From: Larus michahellis
Taxonomy: Eukaryota > Chordata > Aves > Charadriiformes > Laridae
Direction: 5' to 3'
NCBI RefSeq assembly: GCF_964199755.1
Contig: NC_133899.1
Coordinates: forward strand, 31,165,446-31,229,445
Length of the DNA stretch: 64,000 bases
In this document: positions 10,135 through 23,900 of the stretch, one piece after another
How positions within the stretch are numbered: position 1 is the first letter of the stretch
Layout: the number at the start of each line of letters is the position of its first letter
The notes under the pieces: model-generated
The model's input: only the letters and a program-made list of their open reading frames with translations
What the model was told of the DNA's origin: nothing
Database searches by the model: none
Translations under genes and position numbers: made by a program

Positions 10135-13100
10135 GCATCTCACCAAAGTTTACGTGTCCTCAGGGCCTGGCCATAACACTGCCTGGCAGTCCCACCAGAG
10201 CATTTGGAGGGGTCGTGCAGGGGATTTTGGATTTGGTCCCTGCCCTACTTGCCCCTGCAGAGCTGATGGCACTGGCGTTGCTCTGAGATACATTGCTCTT
10301 AAGCAATCTCTTAGATTTTATATTGGCTCAACCCTGGCATCTCTGAGGCTGCTGGGGTGGAACTGCCACAGCTTGCTGCAGGCATAAACCTGCGGTCCTC
10401 CTAATCGCTGCCCCCAAGGCTTTCAGCTGTGCTTGACAATGTGGAAACTGCCTGCAGTTCTCGGGATACATCAAGCATCTTTTTGTCTCTTTATAAGAGC
10501 CTCTCTTACCCATGCAGCAGCAGAGCTGAGAACCTCAGAAGATCATGCGACTGATTGGAATTAACGAGAAAGTAGAGAGAGCAAGTGTGCTGTTTTCTTC
10601 CTAAATTTTTTTTGGAAGACGCTTGAAACATTAGGATATTCCTCCAGTGAATGATATAATTAATAAGAGGTGAGCTCAGCTGTCGTTATCAGTGTATGCC
10701 TTGAGAAGAAAGAGCTGTGAACAATCCTATTAAAGCTGCACAACTGCAGATAGGGCTTAAGGCAGAGAACTGGATCTGCCCACCTGTAGGTGCCACAGGT
10801 TTCTGCCATCCCTGGGTACATATGTCAGGTCCTTTTTTTTTTTTTCTTTTTTTTCTAGGAAATATTTACCTACACCAAGTCTCAAGTGTTTTCCGGAGGA
10901 GGTTGTTCAGGGATGTCTGAGATATCCTCCTTTGGTGTGGGGACTGTCATAGCAGCAAGAACCACTTGCATCAGACAGACAGTGCTGCCTGTTGTTGTGC
11001 TGTTGAATCTTGTGGCCCTGCATTTTTGACAGTTCATTCACTTGGACAGTATGAAAACAAGAAGAGGCTCCTGTTCCCCCCTCCTGCAGCAAGGCATCGT
11101 CTGCAAAGCGGTGAGCACTGCAATAACCTAACTTCCCACCTCTAAAACAACCAGTTTTGACTATTTGCTTGGCACTCACACAGTCAGTAAGAAAATGCCA
11201 TGGTTTGGAAGCTGCTTGTTTGAGTGAACCACCTTGTAAACAAGGGGCAGCCACTGGGTCTGAGACTGCAGCTGGGAATTCTCCTGATGGAAAATCTCCT
11301 TGCTTTAGTGAAAAGCATAAAATATGAGGATCTTTTTATTTGAAGCATATCACCATCCCATCTTTCCACCCCCAGCAAGCTTCAGCTGAGATAACCAAAG
11401 TCTCTGGAGTGTATTGTGTTCAGAGTGACCTTCAGTAAATTCGCATTGTGACCTTAGCGCCGAGCCCGAAACAGGTCTCTCTGTGCCTGCCAATATAACC
11501 AGGAGTCCGTTGTGCAGAGCAGAAGGTGTTGCTTCTTGGTGGACCTGGCAATTGGCTTTGAACCTCCTGTTCAGTTTCAATTTCAATCTGGCGCAGAATG
11601 TGTTTTATTTGCCTGGTTTCTAAATGGGTAGTGTGTTTCAGTTTCTTATTTTGTCTGGCAGGCATTTTTAAACAGCATACATTTGTAAAGACTGACTTCC
11701 TTATAGATTGGCCTTATCCTGCTATCTCATCGCCACAGTTACTGCAGGTCTAGTAGGTATTTTTTCTTGGTAGTTGCATAAGAAAAATGTTATTCAGGAC
11801 AGGACACTGGCAGAACTTGTGACATGATCTGTAAGGTTAAGGTGAAGCATTTGATGATCTCTTAGTTATTTAACCTGAAGAAGGTGTCAAGCCTGTCCTC
11901 CCACCACTGCATGTGACGTAAATGAAAAACTGGGGAAAAAACAGCTATAGATCCCTTCTTCTGCAGATGGCTAATATACATAAAAAGGATTTTGTATTAT
12001 GTATTTGCATAAATAAAGGAAAGACAGCATTTCTAGTAGGTAGTACCTGGCTGGCATTTACATCTGTCAAGCTTAAATGAGAGCAGGGTGTTTATGAAGA
12101 GGAATGATTTAACATGCCAGTCTTCTCTCAGCTGTCATCTATTTCAGGAATTTCAAATCTTTCTAAATTAAGCTTATTTCTCCTTCTTGCCTGGCTTCAG
12201 AGTGGGAAAAACTTTACTGGAATAAACAAATAATTCATTTTAGTTAAATCATGCTGGTGGTAGGGGGGAAAAGTTGAAGGCAGAACAGAGTTAACTACTT
12301 GGACTCAATAAAATATTGACATGGATAAGTGAAAGAGGGAATAAAAGGGAAGCAGAACATGTGATTATCCAGCAACCCAAATGTACAGTGTAAACAAAAC
12401 TTTTGTAGTGAGGGATGGCTAGCGATCAGCTCAGCATGTCAGGGTGGAGAGCAATTGCTCAGCCTGCTGGGAAGCCTCATCGCTCAGGTGATGGAGTGAG
12501 TATTCTGTATATATTCAACAGCCTTGCTGTGAGCCAGGGAATCAGGTCCTGGTGTCAGGCTTGGACAGGGAGGCTGGCAAGTTCTCTCTCCTAATCCTGA
12601 AAGAGAGTTTCTTCTACCAGCTCATCCTGCATGGCGGGAGCCAGGGTGAGTGCTGCCCTTACGCATGGTTAGTTTATCCTGTGCTCCTCAGGAGGCAACT
12701 GCAACTCCCAGCCAGTTGGAAGAATCGTCTCATGGCTATTGCAGATTTTCCCCTCATATCTAGCTCTTATAAGTTCCCACTGCTCTGTACTTGTTTTCTC
12801 CTGGTCTCCCTTCCCTTCACCACCTTGTCCTGGACTGGATCTTCCCCCATGTCACACCTGACTGTTGCTGGCATGGGTTCTTTCTCCAGGGTTGCCAGAT
12901 GCACCTGGTAAGACAAATCCTGCTGCTAAAAGCCATGGACAGTGAACATTAAGCAGCAATTAGTGTGTTAGTGTGACCTGAGCTCTTTGCGGTGGTGCAA
13001 TACCAGGAAACTAGATAGCGTGCAGTTCCCGTGTGTGGATTTACTGCAGCCACATGGTGTGGGCGAGATGAGGATGAGAGCAAGCTGTTGGTGACTAATT

Positions 13101-13880
13101 GTACTTCCTCTAGGGCCTGGGCTTTTCTTGGAGATCTTTCTCAATGCTGGACTTCTCCAAGGAATTCCTGATAGTTTCTTGCCAGCTCACCTGTCTGGCT
13201 TCTTATCAGTCTGCTAAGCCATGAATCCCAGATGGGTGTTTAAGCACCCCAGGCAGCCAAGAAGGCTGGTTGCACCAAAGGTGATGTGCTTTTTCAGAGG
13301 TGCAGGCCTTTGAAGCAGCAGCAACAATGAGTTTAAACTTATTTCAAGGAATAGGTGAGAGAGAAACTGTGCCAGTTTTAATCTGAAGCAGCTACGGTTT
13401 CATTGCTGTGTGCCAGAGTAGCAGCTGGAGAATGCTGGGGAGCATGTTGTCCTTTGATGTTTCCAAAATGCGGTCCTGGGGGATTTCAGTGTAACCAAAG
13501 TTGTTTGAAGTGCTGGCCTCTTGCCACAGTTTAGGATGAAGAATGTTTCTGAAAACCTTTGCAGTTCTATATGGAACTGGAGTGCATTTTTCCCAAGCAG
13601 GACTGAGACGGATGTCTCAGTGGAATTGTCTTACTGGCATCTATAATTCAGAACCCCAGGGCAATAGCACAATGCTAAGGACCAGATTTTCAGGGTTTAA
13701 CTCTAACTGAAGATCTCATTCTTCTTATCTTGGAGAAAAGGAATATCCAGTAGTTCACATTCCTTAAGTGCAATGTGATTTCTGGTCCCTAGATTTTTAT
13801 AATGTTGAAGAGTGATATAAGTTTGGTTTGTGTCTATACATCCCCGCTTCTATACATGCAAAAAGCCCCGTGGAAAGCAA
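10135..13880. other. Unassigned non-coding sequence
   Basis: No recognisable repeat family. A 26-base pyrimidine tract ending in CTAG at 10831-10858 looks like a strong splice acceptor but has no convincing donor downstream. Around 11900-12400 the DNA is AT-rich with several AATAAA hexamers, none tied to a transcript. Confidence 0.5.
10832..10856. repeat. Pyrimidine tract (T-rich)
   Basis: T runs of 13 and 8 separated by single C residues. It is a low-complexity tract of the kind expected near acceptor sites or as simple repeat. Confidence 0.8.
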
Positions 13881-13883
13881 TGC

Positions 13884-13907
13884 TTTTATTTATTTATTTA
13901 TTTATTA
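13884..13907. repeat. (TTTA)n microsatellite
   Basis: About five to six TTTA units, resembling the tract at 1613-1635. It sits at the left edge of an AT-rich block. Confidence 0.85.
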
Positions 13908-14270
13908 TGTTATTTTTAAATAAGGCAGTAATGTGTCTCCTCAGGTGACGTGGCTGTAAAAGGTAAAATACAGAATGTAAGCCATTAGATTAATTGTATT
14001 TAGCTTTTTTCTAATTCTGGCCTGAAAGGAATTAGTGTCACAGCCGAGGGAAAAATAACTGTGCTGTTTTGTTGTTTTTCAGTGAAGATTCAAATATAAA
14101 TTACTCACCTATCCATTAGAAAAATGTGAATTCTGGAAGTCATAAATATTAGCAGAGAAGGCACTTTGTCATCCATTGGTGTTAGTGTGGCTTTAATTGG
14201 CAAGGCTCAGTGGGACATTGTCCATGTACTTTAAAGAAGTTCTACAAATGGAGGGCTTTTCCCTCTCTCT
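13908..14270. promoter_or_regulatory. AT-rich repeat-free block, candidate conserved element
   Basis: The block has no recognisable repeat and is dense in homeodomain-type cores: TTAGATTAATTG near 13985, CATTAGAAAAATG near 14114, TTTAATTGGC near 14192. This texture is common in vertebrate conserved non-coding elements, but texture alone does not show conservation. Confidence 0.25.
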
Positions 14271-17010
14271 CTTCACAGCCCCTTACTATACTTTTCCTTC
14301 TCACCTTCCTTCTAGGTCTATGCCTGTATTTGGGTTGCTGAGCTCTCACACAAGTCCCTGAGAAGCTTTTGGCCAAGAAATGAGTTAAAGAGTCAGCCTT
14401 GCAGCAGACAATTAGTCTCTTCTGGCAATATCCTAATTAATCCTGTTATTAGGCTTTGCCACTAATTGCTATAGGTGAGTTCTTACTTTGGTGTGGTGCC
14501 TCCATTGTGCCACGATCTGGGTGATGGAGCGGCAGATGCCCTGGATGGAGTTACGTGTGCAGGAATTTGCCTTGCACTGCTTCACCGGCCACCACCGCAG
14601 ATGGCAGCCTGCAAGGAGTAATGTAGCGCGAAGCCTCCTTCCTTTATGTCTGGGCAATTTGATTCAGGGGCCGGTAGCATGCCCCTGTTTGCTCAGTGGG
14701 GCATCCCAGTCTTCAGGTGCACAATGTGCTGCCGCAGCCTGCTGTCGATAAAAGGCTTTAGATTGAAAGCCTTGATCACCTCCCGTTAATGCTTCACACC
14801 AATGGTGCTTTTAAAAGATTGTCTTGATGATAAAATGAGTGACCTTCACATCCAAGAGTTTCAGAAGTGCTAGCTGTGCCCTCCCATTAGATTATTATTA
14901 TTACGGCTTATAATGTCGTGCTATAAATTGTATTAAGACTAGGTGTAGCACTGAGACAGAGCTATCTGTTCTCCCCACTCCCCATCTCACTTGGAGAATG
15001 TTTCTCTTTGCGCTCACTGAACAACAGTTCACACCTTTCACAGTTTCCTGCACTTCACCCTGAATTTTGCTCCTCAGCATTTTCTTAAGCTGGGTAGAGT
15101 GCTTGCTTCATCCTCCAAAGCGGCTTCAATTTTCATGATAAAAGCAACTGCTAGCTTCATGTAGGTGGTGTCAGGTGCTTCTGGCCCATCAGCCAGATGT
15201 AGAGTGTTTTCCCTGATGCTGCAAAAAATGGGAGACCATTCTCTAAACAAGGAGGAGGGAAGAGGACAAACTCGAAATAAATGACTGTAACAGTGCTTTT
15301 GTATTTCAAAGGGCCCTCGCTTGCCAAACAGGAACCTCTTGTTTTTCAGGCACTGTGTGCGCTTGAATTGGCTGATGCTTACGTCTCTTGCTGAGTTCTT
15401 AAAGCTGCTTCCTGCTGAATCATGCAACCTCATCTCGCTGTGCCTGTGCGTATAACGCAGCAGGGAGGGACGGTGCTGGGTTCAAGAGAGGCTCTGAAAC
15501 TTTAATGAAATGCGTCTGAACTAAGCAGGGTTTGTGCGCCAGGCAAGTTTGAAAAGCCCATTTGCTGCTTATGTTTGAAAGAACCGCCAGCATTTCTGTC
15601 CTGGCTGATTATTATCATCCATCAGAGCCTGCTTCTGCAACTCTTCCTTGGATGGGTACGTCTGATTTGGTGGTTGCTGCAGCAAGCAATGGTGACTGCA
15701 GGCAAAGGTTGTATTCAGGTTACTCATCTGAATCGCTATGCATAAAGCCCTTCAGGCTTTTCTGGGTGTGTGTATCAGACTCTGCTTTGCTGGGTGGCTT
15801 TGGAGCAGTCACAAACTGTACATCTTCAGCAGGCTCAGAGGGTGCTCAGTATCTCTCCAAAAGCTCTCAGCACCATGCAGTGTTGGGCAATCTCATTACT
15901 CCTGACACCAGTGTTAGGTTGATATCAGTAAGGCTTCCCCCTTACCTTCAGGAATAGCATCCCAAATGGCTGTAGCAGGAATAAAACCCTATGCTAGGTC
16001 CAGCTGGCAGTTTATAGCCCAGGATTGGCCTTGGACATGGCATTTCCAGCAGAGGGTTAACCCTATGGTTCTTATTCCATACTAGTTGAACCCTTGGTGT
16101 GATGCAAAATAACAGATGCCTTCAAGGCATCTTCTCACCTCTCCAGAAATGTGCTCCTTTAGACACAAGGAAGGTGCCTGTGGACATTAACATAACACAG
16201 GGGGCAAAAATTGTCCCAGAAATGGCTTTTCCATCCAAGGGTGTGACTCTTCCACTCCTACTCACTGGATTAACACTGTATTGGTGGGGAGGCTACAGAC
16301 CAGGGGAGAGGAACCCGCTGTGCGATTGCTCGTGAGATAAGGCTGGCAGAGTTTAGTCCAACTTCTGTGTCCCATCTATCTTCTGGTCTTTGCAAGCTCA
16401 CCTTTCTGGCTGCATTTACAACTGAGCTTTATGGGTTTTCAGAATGATTTCTGGAGCTCTTTCTGATCAATACGCAGTAGCACTTCCTCTCTGGAGGGCA
16501 TGTTCTGACATGATATTACCCTGCCGTCCATTCTCTTCTCGGTTTATAGCTCTCCTTAATATTTAAATGGGTTTCTTGCTGCAGTGCTTGTGCCCCGTTT
16601 ACCCAAATAATCTATAACTCAATGACTTCTAAATCCACTTCACAGGTTGTTATATTCATTATAAATGAGTTGTAGTGCAACCTGCATCACAAGTAGATAT
16701 TCTCATCTGGAGGTGTGTGCTGAGATCCAGCATGAGCAGTGAATATATTAAACCCATAAACCCCCCAAGACATACCGTACCATACAAAATGAGCTCTAAC
16801 TACATGCTTTATTCCTCCTTATCTCTTATGTTCACCAGCCATTCAATGAAAATGTACTACAGACACACCAGGCAGCTGTTCACGCAGCCATACCACCTCG
16901 TACAGCTCCTACCGAGGTTTTGCAAGTGGCTGGCACTTGTAGAAAGGCTTGTTGGAGGTGGCTGGGACAGCCAGCCATGTGAGTCTATCCGTGTGAGTGT
17001 CATTAGCCAT
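14271..17010. other. Unassigned non-coding, partly AT-rich
   Basis: The interval 14400-14480 has TCCTAATTAATCCTG and CACTAATTGC, and 14885-14940 has an ATTATTATTATTA stretch; both are homeodomain-rich. The rest shows nothing recognisable. The sense frame at 15562-15957 and antisense frame at 15074-15433 have no identifiable domain. Confidence 0.45.
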
Positions 17011-17017
17011 GCAAGTT

Positions 17018-17135
17018 TAACTGCTTATGCAGGAGGGGCCCAATCCAGCAGTGTCCTGGACCCTGCAGCGCAAGAGCAGCTGAAGTCCCATGCTTGGTTT
17101 CAAGCCTGTGACGGGTCTCATTGATTTCAGTGGCA
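17018..17135. repeat. Possible old palindromic amniote repeat
   Basis: The motifs GGGGCCCAATCCAGCA and GGTCTCATTGATTTCAGTGGCACCAGG resemble a widespread reptile/bird repeat class built around GGGCCCAATCCTGC and CCATTGACTTCAATGGG. The copy is diverged and the assignment is from memory; the element at 62093-62197 is a clearer member of a similar class. Confidence 0.3.
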
Positions 17136-17420
17136 CCAGGCTCTCTGGCTGCTTTTTCAAAGTTGAAGATGCAGCTTTGTGTTGAACGGCCAAGGATTCA
17201 GACACGAGTCTGTGTCTTTGGAGGCTTTACCACTGTCACAGTCAGCTTTATCTGCCCAAGGGCTTTGTCTGGTAGGATTTTAGCTACTTTTTAATCTCAA
17301 ATCCCGACTGATTGCTGTGCTAAAGCCAGCTTCACGACTGCTTCACTCCCAAAACACTGTTATCTAAGAATCGTGTATAGATGTTGCTCTTCAGATTTAA
17401 CTTCCTTTTTAACCTCCCTC

Positions 17421-17442
17421 TTTTTTTTTTTTTTTTTTTTTT
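17421..17442. repeat. T22 homopolymer
   Basis: Twenty-two T residues after CCTCCCTC. On the minus strand this is an A tract; no retroposed gene is visible beside it. Confidence 0.85.
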
Positions 17443-17559
17443 GTCACCATGGAGTAGTAGCTTTAAAAGGGATTTGAAAAATGAAGTTTGGAGTTTGGAA
17501 GAGACTCCCTACCCCATTCTGACAATGAATGCAGGAGAAATATTAGAACTTGGCAATAT

Positions 17560-18260
17560 TCCTTTGCTTGTAAAATTTGATAGATTTAGATTTGACTGGT
17601 TTGCCTTGGATTGAGTAGGAATGTTATTAGTGCATGAAATTCAATGAGCTCTAATGCTATTTAAAAAGCCCTAATGAGAAGGGTGCTTTTGTGTCAAATT
17701 CTATTGTTTTTTTTCTTCCTTTTCTGCTTTCCGTATTTGAAGAGCTCTAAAAATACTTTTAACAGCTAAGGAGGGAAATAGACTTTTGTCTGAAGGACCT
17801 GGTGGAGGAGGGGAGTCTGGGGGAAGGAGAGTGAATTGATTTGGTTGGTAGTTTTTACTGTATGTATGTGTTCTCCTGTGAACCATTAAATTGGGGAGTT
17901 CACTCGGGTTACAGCTGGTGCTAATTGTGATCTGAGTTTACTGACTGGCCTTGTCTTTCCAATCAAGAGTTATTGTCTTTCCTGTCTGTTGAGATTTTTG
18001 CGTGACTTACGGGAAAGTATCAGCTTAAAGGAGAGATCAGTTTTTACAATGATTTTTTTTATTAAAATGATCTTTTGATTAAATGCAATAGTCCTATCCA
18101 TAAGACCTGGTAAGGAATTGCGCACTGTGATTGGTTTTGGTTGGATACACGCTTTCTACAAAATATAGTGTAAGTAAAACTTTTATTTATTTAAAGAAAA
18201 TCCATGAGGGGGGAAAAATTCTAAATCAATGTTTTTTTATCTGAATAAACATATTTAGTT
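17560..18260. promoter_or_regulatory. AT-rich repeat-free block, candidate conserved element
   Basis: Roughly 700 bp of AT-rich DNA with no repeat match, carrying TTATTAGTGC, CTCTAATGC, CCCTAATGAG and TTGATTAAATGC. These are homeodomain-type ATTA/TAAT cores in close spacing. Candidate enhancer-like DNA only; conservation cannot be judged from one sequence. Confidence 0.25.
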
Positions 18261-20930
18261 TGTTGAACCAAACTGAAGCATCTTGTTTTGAATCAGCTCA
18301 TTGTTAAATTGGGTCCGTCCATGCCTTAAAAGCGCTGGCCACTGCACAGATCTGGCTCCTTGACTGTTTTTTCTGCTTTGGATGGGCTTTGTGGTGCATC
18401 ATGGAAGCAGTTCCTATAAAGGCATCATAGGAGACTGGGTATGAAGCCTGACCCACAAAAACGACAAGAGCAATGCACTCACAAACACCCACCTGCTTGC
18501 AGTAGGCACCAAAGACCATAAGCTGATGCAGTTACTGCCAAATAGCCTTGAAGCAAGCTGTTTCTAACAACATATTAAAATAAGATCTTCCATGGTTTAA
18601 ATAATCTTTGAACTTAAATTCTGAAAAGGACTTTGATATTTTAGCTTTTTCTCCAGCTTGGAGAGAAAAACAAACAACAAATAATCAGAATTTACTGTGG
18701 AATATTAAATCTGATGTTTTTGTTTTGTTCTAATACTACACATACAAGCAAAATTGATCAAAACCTTCTGCTTCAGATCAATATCTTACACGATTTTATG
18801 CCATTTTAAAAAAAAATATTTAAAAACATTCCAGCTACAAAAGCTTGACAGATCCCTGCATAGAAAGCCAAAGAACCCCAAATACACCATTTCCTTCTTT
18901 CTCACTAGCCTCTTAGAACAAAGTCCGTATTTTATGTCAACAGACAGAACAGCCTTTGTCTAACTGCAATAAATCTCATGACAACTTACTTTATATGAAC
19001 TCTTATGTAATGCACTATTTATCTCCTAGGTAGAATTTCTTTTTGACTTCTGACGTAGCTGGAAGTACAAACAATTACTCCTGCAGCAGGGAAAGCTGCC
19101 CCTTCTGCAAGGGCTCCCACCCCCATGTTTGCATGTCTCGCTTCTGCTGCACTGCATGGGTGGGAGATAACACTAGTTTTCAAAAACTCCCCTCCTGGGA
19201 TTTAAGGTGGATTTTGCTTGCCAGATCCAGTGTGCAGATTTAGCCATACCACCCAGAAGCCTGGAAGTAGTGGAATAATTCCAGTTTGCACCTTCACAAA
19301 GGCTGTCTGGGCTGTGTCCCAGGGCAAGGAGCTGAGCTGCTCCTATGCGTAGCTGAAAACTGTCTGCACCTTGTGGCTCTGAAACTGTTTGCTCAGCTAA
19401 ATCTTTCCTAGAACAAAGCAAAAAATGGGTCCGAGTCATCAGGACTGACTTATGCAGAACCCAGTCAGGTCACTGCTGGGGCTGGTCTGGCAATGGTCCT
19501 CTTCTGCTGTCTCCAGAAGTAGCGAAGGAAGCTCAGCATCTTGCAGGATGCAGCCATTATAAATCTCCTGTGACATTGGTCATGGAATTGTGCAAAGTAT
19601 CAGAGATCAGCAAATATTTATTATTAACTATGTCCAATAGTGGTTTCAAATCTGTTATTTTCTGAGATGTTCTGCTCTTGTTGCCCAAAGCAGAAGTCCT
19701 AAAACACCTTGTGAAAAGCAGCTCTTGCGCTATAGGGTCGCCTCCCCTTTGAAAAAGATGAAGTCCCATAAATCATGCACAGCAGCCTGGTCTGTGCAAT
19801 CATGTAGTCCAGGCTACAGATCTAAGAGAGAAAAAATAATCAGCTCAGTCTGTGGATGCCTCATCCCCAGAATTAATTGTTCAGGTTTTCATCATTATCT
19901 CCTGGCTCTTTTGCAGATATTTTTTCCCAAGTTAATTTCAGAGAAAGCTAAAAAAGAAGCCTTCCTCACAGCATCAAACATCTTTCTGTATACATTAAAA
20001 AAAAATACCTCTCTATATAGTTCAAGGATCTATTATTGTTCCATTAGCTGTGTGACGTCTGCATATTGGCACAGGGTTTCATACCCTGGTTGTTCTCGAG
20101 GGACTATATGACTGTTATATTGCTGGCACAGCCATTTTTTCTGGGGTAACTGGTGCACAAGGGCAGTGCTATATTAAGTGCAACATATGCTAGAAATCAG
20201 AAATGGAAATGCCTCATCATTGCAGTAAGAACACTAAGCCAAGGCTTAGTTAGCAGCTGGGACACAATATAAAAATAGTAAACCTGGGTGAGAAGGGCTC
20301 ATAGGAGAAAAATGCAATAAAAGAAGCAGGAACTTCTAATTTTCATTTTCAAAACTGACTGGGGAAAACATTCTTGCACAGATTTTTCATCAACATAGAA
20401 ACAATGGACCCCCAAAACGAGTCTGTTGAAATCATCAGTGAAAAATCTCAAGGGTTTTGGCTGAATACTTGTGTTCTCTTCTGAAGTAGTTGTTCTTTTT
20501 CAGTTAAAAGTGGAAAATTCCAAGGAAAGAAGATGCTTCTTTTTAAAATCTGCCTTTCATCAAATCCTCAAGTACAAGCAGAAAAGGGAAAACTTCTGAG
20601 ATAAAACTTCTACACATTTTCTTTTTTTTTTTTTTACAGTTATTTGTAGAGCATATTACTCGTACTTTAACCTTTTTTTTTGGCTGGGTGAAAGGGCTAA
20701 ATATATTCCAGAAGAATATCTTGTTATAAATCTCAGTATCACATCACAAAGGGAAAGATCTTCACTGTCCCTGAAATAACTGTAGCTACTCAGGGAACCT
20801 AGAGATAGGGACCAAATTGCACTTCCTCTAGACTGGATGTGGTGCAGGGGACTGGGGACTCACCTCAGGAGGGCTCTGGTACAGCCCAAGCATGGCGTTA
20901 GCCTCCTTTGTTCTGTAGGGGTGTACCCAG
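18261..20930. other. Unassigned non-coding sequence
   Basis: Largely AT-rich with several short A/T tracts, including T14 followed by ACAG at 20622-20639. No gene, RNA or repeat family recognised. The frame at 19725-20111 has no known domain. Confidence 0.5.
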
Positions 20931-20934
20931 CTTC

Positions 20935-20992
20935 AAAATGGTTGGACTCGATGATCTTAAAAGTCTTTTCCAACCTAAATGGTTCTATGATT
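20935..20992 (+). mobile_element. CR1 LINE, extreme 3' end
   Basis: The stretch holds GGTTGGACTCGATGATCTTA, then AAAGTCTTTTCCAACCTAAA, then GGTTCTATGATTCC. This is the diagnostic 3' terminus of avian CR1 retrotransposons: a conserved stem region followed by one or two ATTCTATG-type octamers. The copy is heavily 5'-truncated, as most CR1 insertions are, so only about 58 bp are certain. Sequence just upstream (20840-20930) may be more CR1 but I could not align it. Confidence 0.85.
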
Positions 20993-23900
20993 CCCAAATG
21001 CCTCTATAACCAGAGTGCTCTGTGCTGTGCTGCTTCATCTGTGGGCTCTTTCTACAGTTGGGATGGGTGCTCTGATACATGTGCTCTGCCAGAAAGAAGC
21101 TAGCTCAAAAAATAGTCGTAGGCTAAACCCAGCCAGTACTGGCCTGGCTCTTTGATTTACAGTAACCAATGGGGCAGACTGGATGAACTTCTCACCTTAA
21201 ATCCTTGAAAGCGCAAAGATGAGCCTTTTTGGGACTGTGTGGAGTAGGCTCCAAATTGGCAAGGCCGAAGGTGTGTGGAAGGGAGTAGCCTGTGGGGCAC
21301 GTGGAAGAGCAGGGATCTGGCAATCACGGAGCCTGGGAAAAGAAAGACTTCGGGTTGGTAAGAAATTTTTCTGTCCAAAGGAGGGGCTTGTTGTCAGGGA
21401 GCGCGCAACAACCACCTCAGCAGCTGAGCTGCCTGCTGGTTATATGACTGTGCTGACCTCAGCGAGAGTTTCTGCCTCCCCATATGCGATCAATGGGCAG
21501 TACCTGAGGTTTGGCACACTGGGCACTGGTTTAGGCTTTCAGGATTCAGCTAATCAGGAGTTTGTTGTTGAATGGTTATATTCAATTTAATATTATGACA
21601 TGTAGCTCCTCAGGATGCTTCATGCCTCATTGGCTTTTGTAGCGCCATACACTAAGGTGCTACTTGCATCGGGATCCCCAAGCAGCTGCTTAGAGCCAGC
21701 TCCTGCTTACAGAGCACACAGCTCCCTCCCGTCCCATGCACCCAGTCCCACGCCACAGCTGGGTAGTGCACTGGATCAGTGAACTGGTTCCAGCTGAAAA
21801 TCCTTTCTCTCCTCTTTCTTGGCAGTGTTGTTTGTATGCGTGATCATTCCTTGACCACTGCAGGGCCCTCATGTGGTCACAATGAGAGAGATGATCCATG
21901 ACGGAGGGTTGAGGGGTCTGAATAGCTGCTGCACTGGTCATTCTGTGGGTCTGCAACCCTAAAAGATATTTAAATTATTCCCTTGGAAGCACCGTTAGTG
22001 ACAAGAGCTCATAAAACAGCTGTGCCTCTTGTTTCTACCCAGAACTCCCCTGTGAAATGCTGTGGACTGCCCAGAAATAGAGACAGTATGGGCAACTTCT
22101 CTTGAGGCTACTGGGCATCTTTCTTAGGAAGCTGGTTACGTGAGTGGCTCAGCAAAAAATGCTCTTGAAACAGGAACAGGAATTTTTAGGTCTTTAATAA
22201 GCATTTTAAAAAAACCTTTTGTAGAAAATTGTGGTTTTTGTTAAACTGTTTGGTCAAAGAACCAAACTAGGGTGGTTGCTCCTTGCTTGAGATTTAGGTG
22301 TACCTTGTGCTCCCATTTTTCTCTGCTCCTCAGATGTGCCCCCTCCTTTTCAACAGCACTTCAAGCTTCTCACTTACCCTCTCCCAGAGCTTTTATGCTT
22401 TATGGGAAATATAACACATTTGAGGACCTAGCGTTGTAGACAAATTAATCAAAATAAAGAAGTAGAGTTCCTATGAGGATCTAGAGCATCTCTTTTTGGC
22501 CACAATATTCTTTTTCTTTAAAGTTTTTAGGAGAAAGAAAAAAAGACATTTACAGTAAAATTGTAACAAATGGTAGGGTGGCAACTGCTGCTGACAGTTT
22601 CCACTTAAATTTTTGCGTATTTATTTCTGCCAGTCTACTGGTTCTCCGTTGCATTACTGCGTAAAATGATATGCCATGGCTGGTAAGCAAACTCAGACAC
22701 CTGCCTCTAGTGCTGGCCCTCTTCCCTGGTGTCCAAAGATGCTGGTGTTTTGTGGTTGGGATATTCAGCTGTTTGTTCATTCTAAAGCCTTCAAGTCTGA
22801 TCAACAGGTGCAACTTTTCTGATAGGTTTGAAAGTGATGTTTCACTGTGGCATCAGTTCATAGTCAGACTTTATTGTTATAGCGGTTCTTGTGCAAACTG
22901 AATGGGCTGATGTTATTGTTCAGTTTATTTTCTTTCCTTGTGTCTTCAGCATTCACCTTCTTTTCGCAGCAGTACTGATTCTTTCAATACATGTTTCACA
23001 AAAAAAAGGCTGTAGACTTGCTGTATCTGACCAGAGTCATGTAGACAGTGTTGACCCAGCTCCCACCAGCCCTATCAGTATCACTGTAAGAAAGCTGGCA
23101 TTTCATGAAGGTAAGTAGGAAAATCTTTCTGTGCAAGCTGGAGAAGCTGCCTTGACAGTTTGCTTGTCAGAAGAGCTGCTGGAAACATTGATTTAATGTT
23201 CTAGATGGTACCTGCAGCCCACACACCTGACCTCAAACCTCATCAGCCAGGTCTGTCCTGTGTCACATAGGGCCAGTAACCTGAGAAAGGTTGAAAGCAC
23301 AAGCACTCCTGCCTGCTCTGTAAGTCTCTTCCTGGCCTCCAAAAGAGGTGCAACACTGGCTTCTGCTAATTGTGGATCTGTCATAGGTACGTGCCGGTCG
23401 TGACAGCTTGATCTTTTTAATATGGTGCGTGGCTGTAGGTATCATATAAAAGTGTGCCTTGAGAAAGCACTTGAAGCAGCAGAGGATAGGAACTTTGTGA
23501 ATTAGTTCAAGGATGCCCTAAAAAAACTTCCATCAATGGTATCGTCCTGCTGTGTGGTATCAGCACAAAGAGCAGTCAATGCTCTATCTTGCTCCATGCT
23601 GAATTTGCAGACGACTATGCTTCATCAGACCGGGTCTGCCAGTCCTTTGAAAACACCGATGTGCAAGGAGGAAATGAGGCACATGAAGACAGTACTATTG
23701 TAATAAAGTCATGACCTTACTAACCTCTGGCCCTGTATTCATACAAACAATACTGTGACCAAATACAACTACAGCCTTCAACAGATGGAGAGTCAATACA
23801 AGATTGCTGAAGGATAATATATTAATTTCATTTAAACAGCTAAGAAAAAAAATCCAAATACACCAGTTATAGTGAACATGTTCTGCCCTCTAAGTTGACC

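Noticed and set aside
10831..10858. Strong polypyrimidine tract plus CTAG as a splice acceptor
   Set aside because: No convincing donor within a normal exon length; the tract is equally explained as low-complexity DNA.
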